Origin: Pedobacter sp. UBA1654
GTDB taxonomy: Bacteria > Bacteroidota > Bacteroidia > Sphingobacteriales > Sphingobacteriaceae
NCBI GenBank assembly: GCA_002320935.1
Contig: DCLG01000079.1
Span: 8,764 to 18,335, forward strand
Direction of reading: 5' to 3'
Length of the DNA stretch: 9,572 nucleotides
Of this stretch, positions 1-6,213 are shown one piece after another. The notes under the pieces were generated by a model. That model was not told the DNA's origin. It made no database searches and worked only from the letters and a program-made list of their open reading frames with translations. Position numbers and translations under genes: made by a program. Numbering within the stretch: position 1 is the first letter of the stretch; the number at the start of each line of letters is the position of its first letter.

Positions 1-856
1 GGGATATGCGATTGAGTACGACTATTTCCCACCTACCCAGTTAGATTTAACCTTAGAGACTAAAAAAATCAAGAATTTATTCTTTGCTGGGCAAATTAAT
101 GGAACAACCGGGTACGAAGAAGCTGCAAGTCAGGGCTTTATCGCGGGAATTAATGCACATCAAAAGGTGAATGACAAACATGAGCTGATTATGAAGCGTT
201 CTGAGTCCTATATTGGTGTATTGATCGATGACCTGGTTACAAAAGGTACAGAAGAACCTTACCGCATGTTCACATCAAGAGCAGAACACCGTCTCCTATT
301 GAGACAAGATAATGCAGATATCCGGCTCTCCCCTATTGGTCATGAACTTGGATTGATCAGTGATGAGCGACTTGATATCGTAAAGCAGAAAGTAGCGAAC
401 TCCGATGAGATCGTTGCATTCAGTCGTAAGCAAGGTATTGAGATGTCCCAGGCAAATGATATGTTGCAGGAGTTGGGCACCAGTCCGATTAGCCAGAATG
501 TAAAACTTTTCAGTTTATTGAGCCGTCCTCAGGTTTCTATTGAGGATGTAAGAAAAGTGAGTGCAGCATTAAATGAGCTCCTAAGCAAGTTCGATCAGGA
601 GACTGTAGAACAGGCGGAGATCAAGATTAAATATGACAGCTACTTTGAGAAAGAACAGGAAATTGTTGCGAAAATGCAGAAGATGGAAGACAAGGATATC
701 AATCCGGACTTCGATTACTCGCAGCTAAATTCACTGTCGAAGGAAGCAAGAGAGAAATTATTGAAGATTAAGCCGAGAACCCTGGGTCAGGCATCCAGAA
801 TTTCTGGTGTTTCACCTTCAGATATCTCCGTTTTAATGGTACACATCAGCAGATAA
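1..856 (+). CDS. mnmG: MnmG (GidA), tRNA uridine-5-carboxymethylaminomethyl modification enzyme, C-terminal part; 5' end outside the window
   Basis: MnmG is the FAD enzyme that, with the GTPase MnmE, installs the (carboxymethyl)aminomethyl group on uridine 34 of certain tRNAs in the cytoplasm. The reading frame is open from base 2, so the gene enters from the left; 284 residues are visible, a little under half of the usual 620-630. The visible part begins with [14 protein letters not shown], a family hallmark. It continues with the FAD-domain segment [19 protein letters not shown] (visible residues about 28-46) and [20 protein letters not shown], then [18 protein letters not shown]. The helical C-terminal domain, which in this family contacts MnmE, ends in [20 protein letters not shown], the usual tail. 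The GTG at 167 is an internal valine codon and not a start. The gene is intact as far as seen, stops with TAA at 854-856, and is followed by a hairpin. Identification is secure. Confidence 0.97.
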   Translation, partial: GYAIEYDYFPPTQLDLTLETKKIKNLFFAGQINGTTGYEEAASQGFIAGINAHQKVNDKHELIMKRSESYIGVLIDDLVTKGTEEPYRMFTSRAEHRLLLRQDNADIRLSPIGHELGLISDERLDIVKQKVANSDEIVAFSRKQGIEMSQANDMLQELGTSPISQNVKLFSLLSRPQVSIEDVRKVSAALNELLSKFDQETVEQAEIKIKYDSYFEKEQEIVAKMQKMEDKDINPDFDYSQLNSLSKEAREKLLKIKPRTLGQASRISGVSPSDISVLMVHISR

Positions 857-865
857 GATACAAAT

Positions 866-926
866 GGTTGATTATCAATATATTACTTATACAAAAGTAG
901 TACTTGAAAATCAACCTATTTTTATT
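866..926 (+). terminator. Long hairpin with T-rich tail downstream of mnmG, probable terminator
   Basis: Arms GGTTGATT (866-873) and AATCAACC (909-916) pair perfectly. Inside them TCAA (875-878) pairs with TTGA (904-907), and ATTACTT (882-888) pairs with AAGTAGT (895-901) with one G-U wobble, leaving a 6-nt loop (889-894). The hairpin is followed by TATTTTTATT (917-926). It starts 10 bases after the mnmG stop codon. The long AT-rich stem is less compact than a classical intrinsic terminator, so the terminator role is inferred from position and tail. Confidence 0.6.
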
Positions 927-1003
927 CGATTTAAGCCATCTTCTTTAAATTTTAAACAGATTACATTCCAGCAACTAAAAACGCCTTAAAAGCGCTAAAA
1001 ACA

Positions 1004-2638
1004 ATGAAATTTAAAACCTGGCAGTTCATCTTGATTTTTACATATGGTTTTTACCAATTTTTCCTGGTTGGCGGCTGTGCAAGCCAGAAAACAATACAGG
1101 GCGGACCGCGGGACAGCATAGCACCTAAGGTTTTGCGGATGGTCCCCGAAAACCTGACGACGAATTTCAATGCACAGACGATCGTTATTCAGTTTGACGA
1201 ATATTTCAAGTTGAATGATCAGTTCAGGGAATTTAGTGTTTCCCCGGATATGGAACGCCTGCCACAATTAAAAATTAAGAAGCGTTCGCTGGAGATCAGC
1301 TTTCAGGATACCCTGGAAAAGAATACTACTTATACCTTAAACTTCGGGAAGTCTATTGCCGACATCAACGAAAATAACGTACTTAAAAATTTCACCTATG
1401 TATTTGCAACCGGTCCGAAGCTCGACTCCTTGTCAATAAGCGGGCAGGTTGTGGACGCGCTAACAGGTGAACCGGTCCTGGATGCACTTGCCTTTATTGT
1501 TCCCCTGGACCGGGACACGATTATCGGTAAAACAAAGCCATCAATTTATACCACTACAGATAGTTCAGGTTTATTTCAGCTGAACAACCTACGCGAAAAC
1601 AGTTACAAAGCGTATGCACTTCGGGAAAAAACAAGTGATAAGATCTACCAGCAGGTTTCTGATGAGATTGGATTTTTGCCCGATACCATCGTTCTGCGTG
1701 AAAATGTCAGCGACATAAAGATTAAAGTATTTAAGGAAGATCCACAGGAATTCAGGATAAACGACAGGAAAATCGCCCCTGATGGGACCATTCTGATCAC
1801 CTGGAATCAGAAGCTTCGGCAGCCATCTGTAGTGATTACAGAACCATCAAATCTTGATGCTGCGAAGCAATTCCAGTTTAGCAAAACAAACGACTCGGTG
1901 CGGGTTTGGCTGAATGATATGAGCTTTGATTCGACCAAAGTATCAATACTGGAAGCTGGAAAACTACTGCAAACCGTTAAGCTTACCCGTGGTAAAAAAG
2001 ATACGTATACCAGAAACTTAATGGCGTCAGATAACCTTGAAGCGGGGCAGCTTGATCCCAACCGCCGGTTGCGCCTTACCTTCCCCAGCCCTATTACAGC
2101 CATAGACCGCAGCAAAATAGAACTGCTTGAAGATTCGGTAGCAGTGACCAATTATCAGCTGGTAAAAGACAGCACAGACTTCCTGAGTTACCATGTACAG
2201 TTTCCCTGGGATAAAGGAACGCCCTACGAAATGAAGTTTAATCCGGGGGCCGTAACTGGTATGTTTGATTCAAAAAACAAAGAATTCACAAAAGCATTTC
2301 AGCTGGCGAATACTGATGATTATGGAACCCTGGTGGTCACTGTTAAGGTGCCTGAGCAGAACAAGAACTACATACTGCAGGTTACAAATGAAAATAAAAA
2401 TACCATATCAGAACACCAGATTATGCGAGACACCACGCTTAACTTTAATAATTACCGGGCTGGTAAGTACTTCATTCGCGTGGTGTACGATAGAAATGGA
2501 AACGGCATTTGGGATACCGGAAGGGTAAGTACGAAGCAGCTCCCTGAACAGATTTACAATGCGCCCAAAGAGCTTTCCATACGAGCAGGATGGGACCGAA
2601 AAGAAACGGTAGAGATCCCTGAAGAACCGGCTATCTAA
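1004..2638 (+). CDS. Predicted lipoprotein with N-terminal Ig-like (Big_5-type) and carboxypeptidase-regulatory-like domains, function unknown
   Basis: This 544-residue protein has a hydrophobic signal sequence (residues about 6-22) ending in a lipobox-like LVGGC, with the lipidated Cys at position 25. There is no acidic stretch right after Cys25 (ASQKT follows), so the surface-export signal known from some Bacteroidota lipoproteins is not evident. I infer that it faces the periplasm. The mature part starts with GGPRDSIAPKV and an Ig-like region (about 38-137), containing the pattern PxNxTTNFN...IVIQFDEY and NTTYTLNFGKSIADINENN. This resembles the Big_5 domain common in this phylum. A second beta-sandwich (about 143-207, SISGQVVDALTGEPVLDA then TTDSSGLFQLNNL) resembles carboxypeptidase regulatory-like domains. 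Residues about 210-485 are not recognised. Near the end, DRNGNGIWD (about 496-504) looks like a calcium-loop motif. The ATG at 1004 is chosen because the signal peptide follows directly. No catalytic motif was seen, and the role is unknown. Confidence 0.85.
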   Translation: MKFKTWQFILIFTYGFYQFFLVGGCASQKTIQGGPRDSIAPKVLRMVPENLTTNFNAQTIVIQFDEYFKLNDQFREFSVSPDMERLPQLKIKKRSLEISFQDTLEKNTTYTLNFGKSIADINENNVLKNFTYVFATGPKLDSLSISGQVVDALTGEPVLDALAFIVPLDRDTIIGKTKPSIYTTTDSSGLFQLNNLRENSYKAYALREKTSDKIYQQVSDEIGFLPDTIVLRENVSDIKIKVFKEDPQEFRINDRKIAPDGTILITWNQKLRQPSVVITEPSNLDAAKQFQFSKTNDSVRVWLNDMSFDSTKVSILEAGKLLQTVKLTRGKKDTYTRNLMASDNLEAGQLDPNRRLRLTFPSPITAIDRSKIELLEDSVAVTNYQLVKDSTDFLSYHVQFPWDKGTPYEMKFNPGAVTGMFDSKNKEFTKAFQLANTDDYGTLVVTVKVPEQNKNYILQVTNENKNTISEHQIMRDTTLNFNNYRAGKYFIRVVYDRNGNGIWDTGRVSTKQLPEQIYNAPKELSIRAGWDRKETVEIPEEPAI

Positions 2639-3140
2639 ACCAATCCGAATACATCATATAGTTATCAGGTAACTTATCCAATAAAGCCCGTTGCATCCCT
2701 GTAATGGGCTTTATCTTTTTAGCTGGCATTCCTGCATATAAGTAGCCACTCTCGCAACGTGTATTCTCCAGTACTACAGCACCTGCAGCAATGATACAAT
2801 AAGGCTCTACAATAGCATTATCCATGACGATAGCACCCATTCCAATCAGGATGTTATCCTCCAGGGTACAGCCATGAACTATAGCATTGTGTCCGATGGA
2901 TACGCGATTGCCAATTACGGTAGCGGCTTTCTGGTAAGTGGCATGGATAACCGCACCATCCTGAATGTTGGTTTCATGACCAATTGTGATCGAGTTTACA
3001 TCGCCACGGATCACGGCATTAAACCATACCGAACAGTTGTCACCCATGGTCACATCACCCACAATGGTGGCATTCTGAGCAATGAAACAATTGGTTCCCC
3101 AGATGGGATTTTTATCTTCTACTGGTAAAATTACTGGCAT
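2631..3140 (-). CDS. Gamma-class carbonic anhydrase-like protein (left-handed beta-helix hexapeptide-repeat family)
   Basis: With the start at the ATG of MPVILPVED (3140) the protein has 169 residues, the normal size of YrdA/PaaY/gamma-CA-like proteins. The hexapeptide-repeat beta-helix runs from about residue 13 to 125. The three zinc-ligand histidines of the family are present: H66 (GAVIH) and H84 and H89 (IGHNAIVHG). The conserved RGDVNSI (45-51), IGHETNIQDG (53-62) and AGMPAKKIK (136-144) are also present. The acidic loop carrying the proton-shuttle glutamate of the archaeal enzyme Cam is not evident. This is usual for this short subgroup, so CO2 hydration in the cell is likely but not proven. 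A longer frame from 3215 would put 25 unrelated residues inside the nadB 3' end and is rejected. The gene begins 10 nt after the nadB stop with no purine-rich ribosome site between them, so it is probably co-transcribed and perhaps coupled. Its TAG lies inside the end of the convergent lipoprotein gene (8-bp overlap). Confidence 0.9.
   Translation of the reverse strand: MPVILPVEDKNPIWGTNCFIAQNATIVGDVTMGDNCSVWFNAVIRGDVNSITIGHETNIQDGAVIHATYQKAATVIGNRVSIGHNAIVHGCTLEDNILIGMGAIVMDNAIVEPYCIIAAGAVVLENTRCESGYLYAGMPAKKIKPITGMQRALLDKLPDNYMMYSDWFR
2681..2720 (+). terminator. Intrinsic terminator of the lipoprotein gene, located inside the opposing carbonic anhydrase-like gene
   Basis: ATAAAGCCCGTT (2681-2692) pairs with AATGGGCTTTAT (2703-2714) as a 12-bp stem with a single G-U wobble in + strand RNA and a 10-nt loop. 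C and five T follow at 2715-2720. It begins 42 bases after the lipoprotein stop codon. It lies wholly within the last codons of the - strand gene. On the - strand the wobble becomes an A-C mismatch and no T-run follows the stem, which points to the + strand as the working direction. Confidence 0.75.
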
Positions 3141-3150
3141 AAATAAGGTT

Positions 3151-4737
3151 TTAAAATATGGTATCCCGGATGGTTTCGGCGTGGTCTGGATAGTCAGTTG
3201 TATAATGAAGTCCACGACTTTCCTTACGTGCCTTAGCAGATTTGATGACTAAGAAAGCAACTTGAATGACGTTCCGCAACTCACAAAGTTTTACAGAAAC
3301 TTTGTTGGCTTTATAGAATTCTTCCGTTTCTTCATACAGTAGAAACAGCCTTCTCATCGCGCGATCCAGTCTGAAATCTGAGCGGACAATACCTACGTAA
3401 TCGCTCATTAATTTCTGCGTTTCACGAAGGTTGTGGGTTACCAGAATATCTTCGTTTGACTGCGTAACACCTTCATCATTCCACTCCGGAATGTTGTCTG
3501 GAATGACGTTATCTTTGAATCTTTCTATCGCATCCAGGTAGATCCTGTGCGCGAAAACAGGGGCCTCTAAAAGGCTGTTTGAGGCAAGGCGGTTGGCACC
3601 GTGCAAACCTGTTGACGAGGTCTCCCCACAGGCATATAAGTTGTTAATTGAAGAGCGCCCATAAGCATCTACATATATACCACCACACATATAATGTGCA
3701 GCCGGTGTAACCGGAATATAGTCCTTGGTCATGTCTATTCCGATGGATAAACACTTCGCATAGATGTTCGGAAAATGTGCCAAAATGTCTTCTTTCTTGC
3801 GATGGGTAATATCGAGATAGACGAATTCTTCGCCCGATTTTTTCATCTCCGCATCAATGGCACGAGCAACAATATCGCGCGAAGCGAGCGATCCGCGAGG
3901 GTCATATTCATACATAAACTCCTCCCCGTTCTTCCTCCGAAGCACACCACCGAAGCCACGGACAGCCTCCGAAATCAGAAAAGCCGGGTACTCACCAGGG
4001 TGATAAAGGGCCGTTGGATGGAACTGAATGAACTCCATATTCCGCAATTTTCCTTTTGCGCGGTATACCATTGCCATTCCATCGCCAGTAGCGATGACCG
4101 GATTTGTTGTACTTGAATAAATATGTCCAGCACCACCCGAAGCCATGACCGTTACACTTGCTAAGATCTTTTCCACATCGTTAAGCTCTGTATTAAAGGC
4201 GTATACACCAAAACAGTTAATAACTTTTGTGCTCTTGTCCACAAATTCACCGAGATGATGCTGGGTTATCAACTCCAAACAGAAGTAATGTGTTAATATT
4301 TCGATGTTGTTATTCTCGTGAATTTGTTTTAAGAGCACGCGCTCGATTTCGTAGCCGGTTACATCTTTATAGTGTAATACACGATGCTCAGAATGGCCAC
4401 CTTCTTTAGCCAGATCATATAAGCCCGAATGATCTCTATCGAATTCGGTACCATAATCAATAATCTCCTGAATACGCTGAGGTCCCTCAGAGACAACGAT
4501 TTCCACAATCTCCCGATCACATAGCCCATCTCCGGCAATCAGCGTATCGGCAATGTGTTTTTCAAACGAATCATCCTCATTTACAACGACTGCCACCCCT
4601 CCCTGGGCGTATTTGGTGTTGGATTCATCTTCATTTGATTTGGTGATGATCAGTACTTTTCCATGCTGGGCAGCTTTTAAAGCAAAGCTTAAACCCGCGA
4701 TACCTGATCCGATGACTAAAAAATCTGCTTTTCTCAT
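3151..4737 (-). CDS. nadB: L-aspartate oxidase NadB
   Basis: NadB is a cytoplasmic FAD enzyme that oxidises L-aspartate to iminoaspartate, the first step of de novo NAD synthesis; NadA uses the product. The 528 residues match the family length (about 530-540). The N-terminal dinucleotide motif VIGSGIAGLSFAL is at 8-20, followed by NTKYAQGGVAVV (40-51) and EGGHSEHR (112-119). Active-site candidates matching the fumarate-reductase/aspartate-oxidase fold are H240 (FIQFHPTAL), R287 (SLASRDIVARA), H348 (PAAHYMCGGI) and R383 (HGANRLASNSLLEA). The C-terminal helical bundle is about 430-510. The ATG at 4737 sits directly before the FAD motif. The gene is divergent from nadA across a 398-bp spacer and leads a probable two-gene transcript with the carbonic anhydrase-like gene. 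No key residue appears missing. Confidence 0.97.
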   Translation of the reverse strand: MRKADFLVIGSGIAGLSFALKAAQHGKVLIITKSNEDESNTKYAQGGVAVVVNEDDSFEKHIADTLIAGDGLCDREIVEIVVSEGPQRIQEIIDYGTEFDRDHSGLYDLAKEGGHSEHRVLHYKDVTGYEIERVLLKQIHENNNIEILTHYFCLELITQHHLGEFVDKSTKVINCFGVYAFNTELNDVEKILASVTVMASGGAGHIYSSTTNPVIATGDGMAMVYRAKGKLRNMEFIQFHPTALYHPGEYPAFLISEAVRGFGGVLRRKNGEEFMYEYDPRGSLASRDIVARAIDAEMKKSGEEFVYLDITHRKKEDILAHFPNIYAKCLSIGIDMTKDYIPVTPAAHYMCGGIYVDAYGRSSINNLYACGETSSTGLHGANRLASNSLLEAPVFAHRIYLDAIERFKDNVIPDNIPEWNDEGVTQSNEDILVTHNLRETQKLMSDYVGIVRSDFRLDRAMRRLFLLYEETEEFYKANKVSVKLCELRNVIQVAFLVIKSAKARKESRGLHYTTDYPDHAETIRDTIF

Positions 4738-4759
4738 TCTTTATGGTAATTCGGGCTAT

Positions 4760-4779
4760 TGTTAACAACGTTGATAACA
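4760..4779. promoter_or_regulatory. Near-perfect 20-bp palindrome upstream of nadB, candidate operator
   Basis: The site reads TGTTA-A-CAACGTTG-A-TAACA and is self-complementary except for one A/A pair. It is also two tandem GTT-N3-AAC units (GTTAACAAC and GTTGATAAC). Its centre lies about 32 bp upstream of the nadB ATG, so it would fall in the leader or close to the promoter. Symmetry and position suggest a binding site for a dimeric regulator. No regulator gene is in the window, so its identity is open. Confidence 0.5.
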
Positions 4780-4826
4780 TTGTTAGTTATTTGTATAAAT
4801 AAAAAGAACAACTCTTCTTGATTGTT

Positions 4827-4859
4827 TAAAGCTAAGGTAAAATGGCAATTTGACACAAT
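4827..4859 (-). promoter_or_regulatory. Candidate nadB promoter (Bacteroidota type)
   Basis: Read on the - strand, ATTG (4859-4856) is followed after 21 bases by TAGCTTTA (4834-4827). This agrees with the TTG/TTTG and TAnnTTTG elements at 7 of 8 positions in the -7 box. It would give a leader of about 80 nt containing the 4760-4779 palindrome. It is a pattern match only. Confidence 0.35.
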
Positions 4860-5013
4860 TTTATAAAGTATTTATGCGCAACTTTGCCAAGGTTATTAAC
4901 GTTTTTTTAACCTAAAAATAATACACATTCGAGTATTGATAAGTATGAAGCTGAATTTATATATCACTCATAATCAAGCTTCAGAATTAATAAAAACCTA
5001 TTTAAAATGTTAA

Positions 5014-5021
5014 TAACTTTG
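5014..5021 (+). promoter_or_regulatory. Candidate -7 element for nadA
   Basis: TAACTTTG matches the Bacteroidota -7 consensus TAnnTTTG exactly and lies about 115 bases upstream of the nadA ATG. It overlaps the GTTAATAAC dyad (5009-5017), so a protein bound there would block it. No TTG is found 17-23 bases upstream, which weakens the call. Confidence 0.35.
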
Positions 5022-5135
5022 TAACAACTCAAATATTCGAATGATTTTTACAAAGATTACAAACATTACTAACACACTAATAAACAATAGAAGTCTATTT
5101 ATATTAAATAATTATAATTTATTGAACTGTTGAAA

Positions 5136-6128
5136 ATGGATACCTTAGAGGAAATAAATATTAAAGGTTTTGTCGACGAAAAAATTGATCCGACTCTTGA
5201 TCTGTTCGATGAAATTGAGAAACTGAAAAAAGAGAAAAACGCGATCATTCTGGCGCATTACTATCAGGAACCGGATATCCAGGACATCGCCGATTACATT
5301 GGTGATAGTTTAGGCTTGTCTCAGGAGGCTGCCAAAACTGAAGCTGACATCATCGTTTTTGCAGGAGTTCATTTTATGGCAGAGACTGCCAAAATACTGT
5401 CACCAGAAAAAACGGTTTTGTTGCCGGATGTGAAAGCTGGCTGTTCGCTTGCCGACAGTTGTCCGCCGCATCTGTTTAAAAAGTTCAAGGAAAAGTACCC
5501 CGATCATGTGGTGATCACGTACGTAAACTGCAGTGCAGAATTGAAGGCCTTGAGCGATATTGTCTGCACCTCAACCAATGCGGTTCAGATTGTAGAAAGT
5601 TTGCCAAAGGATACGAAGATCATCTTTGGTCCGGATAAAAATCTTGGCGCCTGGGTGTCCAAGAAAACCGGTCGTGAAATGGTGCTTTGGAATGGTGCAT
5701 GTATGGTACACGAGATCTTTTCAAGAGAGAAAATCACGAAGCTGAAAGAGCGTCATCCGGCAGCAAAATTTATTGCTCATCCGGAGTGTGAAGAATCGGT
5801 GTTGCAGATGGCAGATTACATCGGTTCGACGACAGGATTGTTGAAGTACGCCATCAATAGTGATGCTAAAGAATTCATTGTTGCAACCGAGAGCGGGATT
5901 ATTCACCAGATGGAAAAAGCATGTCCGGATAAATCATTTATCCCGGCACCGCCGAACAACAACTGTGCATGCAATGATTGCCCTTACATGAAGCGCAATA
6001 CGCTGGAGAAATTGTATCTGTGTTTGAAAAACGAAACACCAGAAGTGACGGTACCGATGGAGACGATTGTGGCGGCGAGGAAACCGATTGAACGTATGCT
6101 GGAGATTTCGGCAAGTTTAGGTTTGTAA
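5136..6128 (+). CDS. nadA: Quinolinate synthase NadA
   Basis: NadA is a cytoplasmic [4Fe-4S] enzyme that condenses iminoaspartate with dihydroxyacetone phosphate to form quinolinate. The start is taken as the ATG at 5136 (330 residues); an in-frame TTG two codons upstream is possible but less likely. [18 protein letters not shown] (41-58) is the N-terminal family motif. The three cluster-ligand cysteines expected for the family are C103 ([12 protein letters not shown]), C189 (WNGACMVHE) and C282 (NDCPYMKRN). Additional cysteines at C277 and C279 lie in the C-terminal Cys-rich motif. HPECEESV (215-222) and [13 protein letters not shown] (129-141) are also typical. The gene is divergent from nadB, which makes its substrate, and is followed by thiL in the same direction after 85 bp. 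nadC, the next pathway step, is not in the window. No sign of damage. Confidence 0.97.
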   Translation: MDTLEEINIKGFVDEKIDPTLDLFDEIEKLKKEKNAIILAHYYQEPDIQDIADYIGDSLGLSQEAAKTEADIIVFAGVHFMAETAKILSPEKTVLLPDVKAGCSLADSCPPHLFKKFKEKYPDHVVITYVNCSAELKALSDIVCTSTNAVQIVESLPKDTKIIFGPDKNLGAWVSKKTGREMVLWNGACMVHEIFSREKITKLKERHPAAKFIAHPECEESVLQMADYIGSTTGLLKYAINSDAKEFIVATESGIIHQMEKACPDKSFIPAPPNNNCACNDCPYMKRNTLEKLYLCLKNETPEVTVPMETIVAARKPIERMLEISASLGL

Positions 6129-6167
6129 TTGCGCAAGGGCTTTCCAAGATGGATAGCTGCACAAAAC

Positions 6168-6207
6168 GCTGGATAGAAGTTAAAGAGGCTGGAGAGCCGT
6201 TAAAGAA
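6168..6207 (+). repeat. Imperfect 20-bp tandem repeat in the nadA-thiL spacer
   Basis: Copies at 6168-6187 and 6188-6207 abut directly and match at 16 of 20 positions. Both begin GCTGGA and both contain GTTAAAGA. The second copy ends 6 bases before the thiL ATG, so its A/G-rich end is the presumed ribosome-binding region. Another GGATAG at 6151-6156 hints at further decayed similarity. Confidence 0.7.
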
Positions 6208-6213
6208 GAAATT

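Larger units (their letters stand above)
4738..5135. other. AT-rich divergent spacer between nadB and nadA
   Basis: These 398 bases hold no credible gene. They contain a 20-bp imperfect palindrome close to nadB and four GTT-N3-AAC dyads (4761-4769, 4770-4778, 4892-4900, 5009-5017). They also hold a small inverted repeat with a T-rich loop (4890-4913), a 7-bp inverted repeat (TGAAGCT at 4946-4952 and AGCTTCA at 4977-4983), and candidate promoter elements for both genes. It probably controls both NAD-synthesis genes. Confidence 0.8.

Noticed and set aside
864..989. 41-codon ATG open frame between mnmG and the lipoprotein gene
   Set aside because: It overlaps the mnmG 3' hairpin, has no ribosome site, resembles no known protein family, and is the kind of frame expected by chance in AT-rich DNA.
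3141..3215. Longer N-terminus (25 extra residues) for the carbonic anhydrase-like protein
   Set aside because: The extra residues lie within the 3' end of nadB and do not look like the family N-terminus, which fits the internal Met at 3140.
5130..5135. TTG start two codons upstream of the nadA ATG
   Set aside because: The ATG at 5136 is the stronger start and gives a normal-length protein; the difference is only two residues.
6129..6213. Thiamine pyrophosphate riboswitch before thiL
   Set aside because: The 85-base spacer is too short and shows none of the conserved THI-element sequences.
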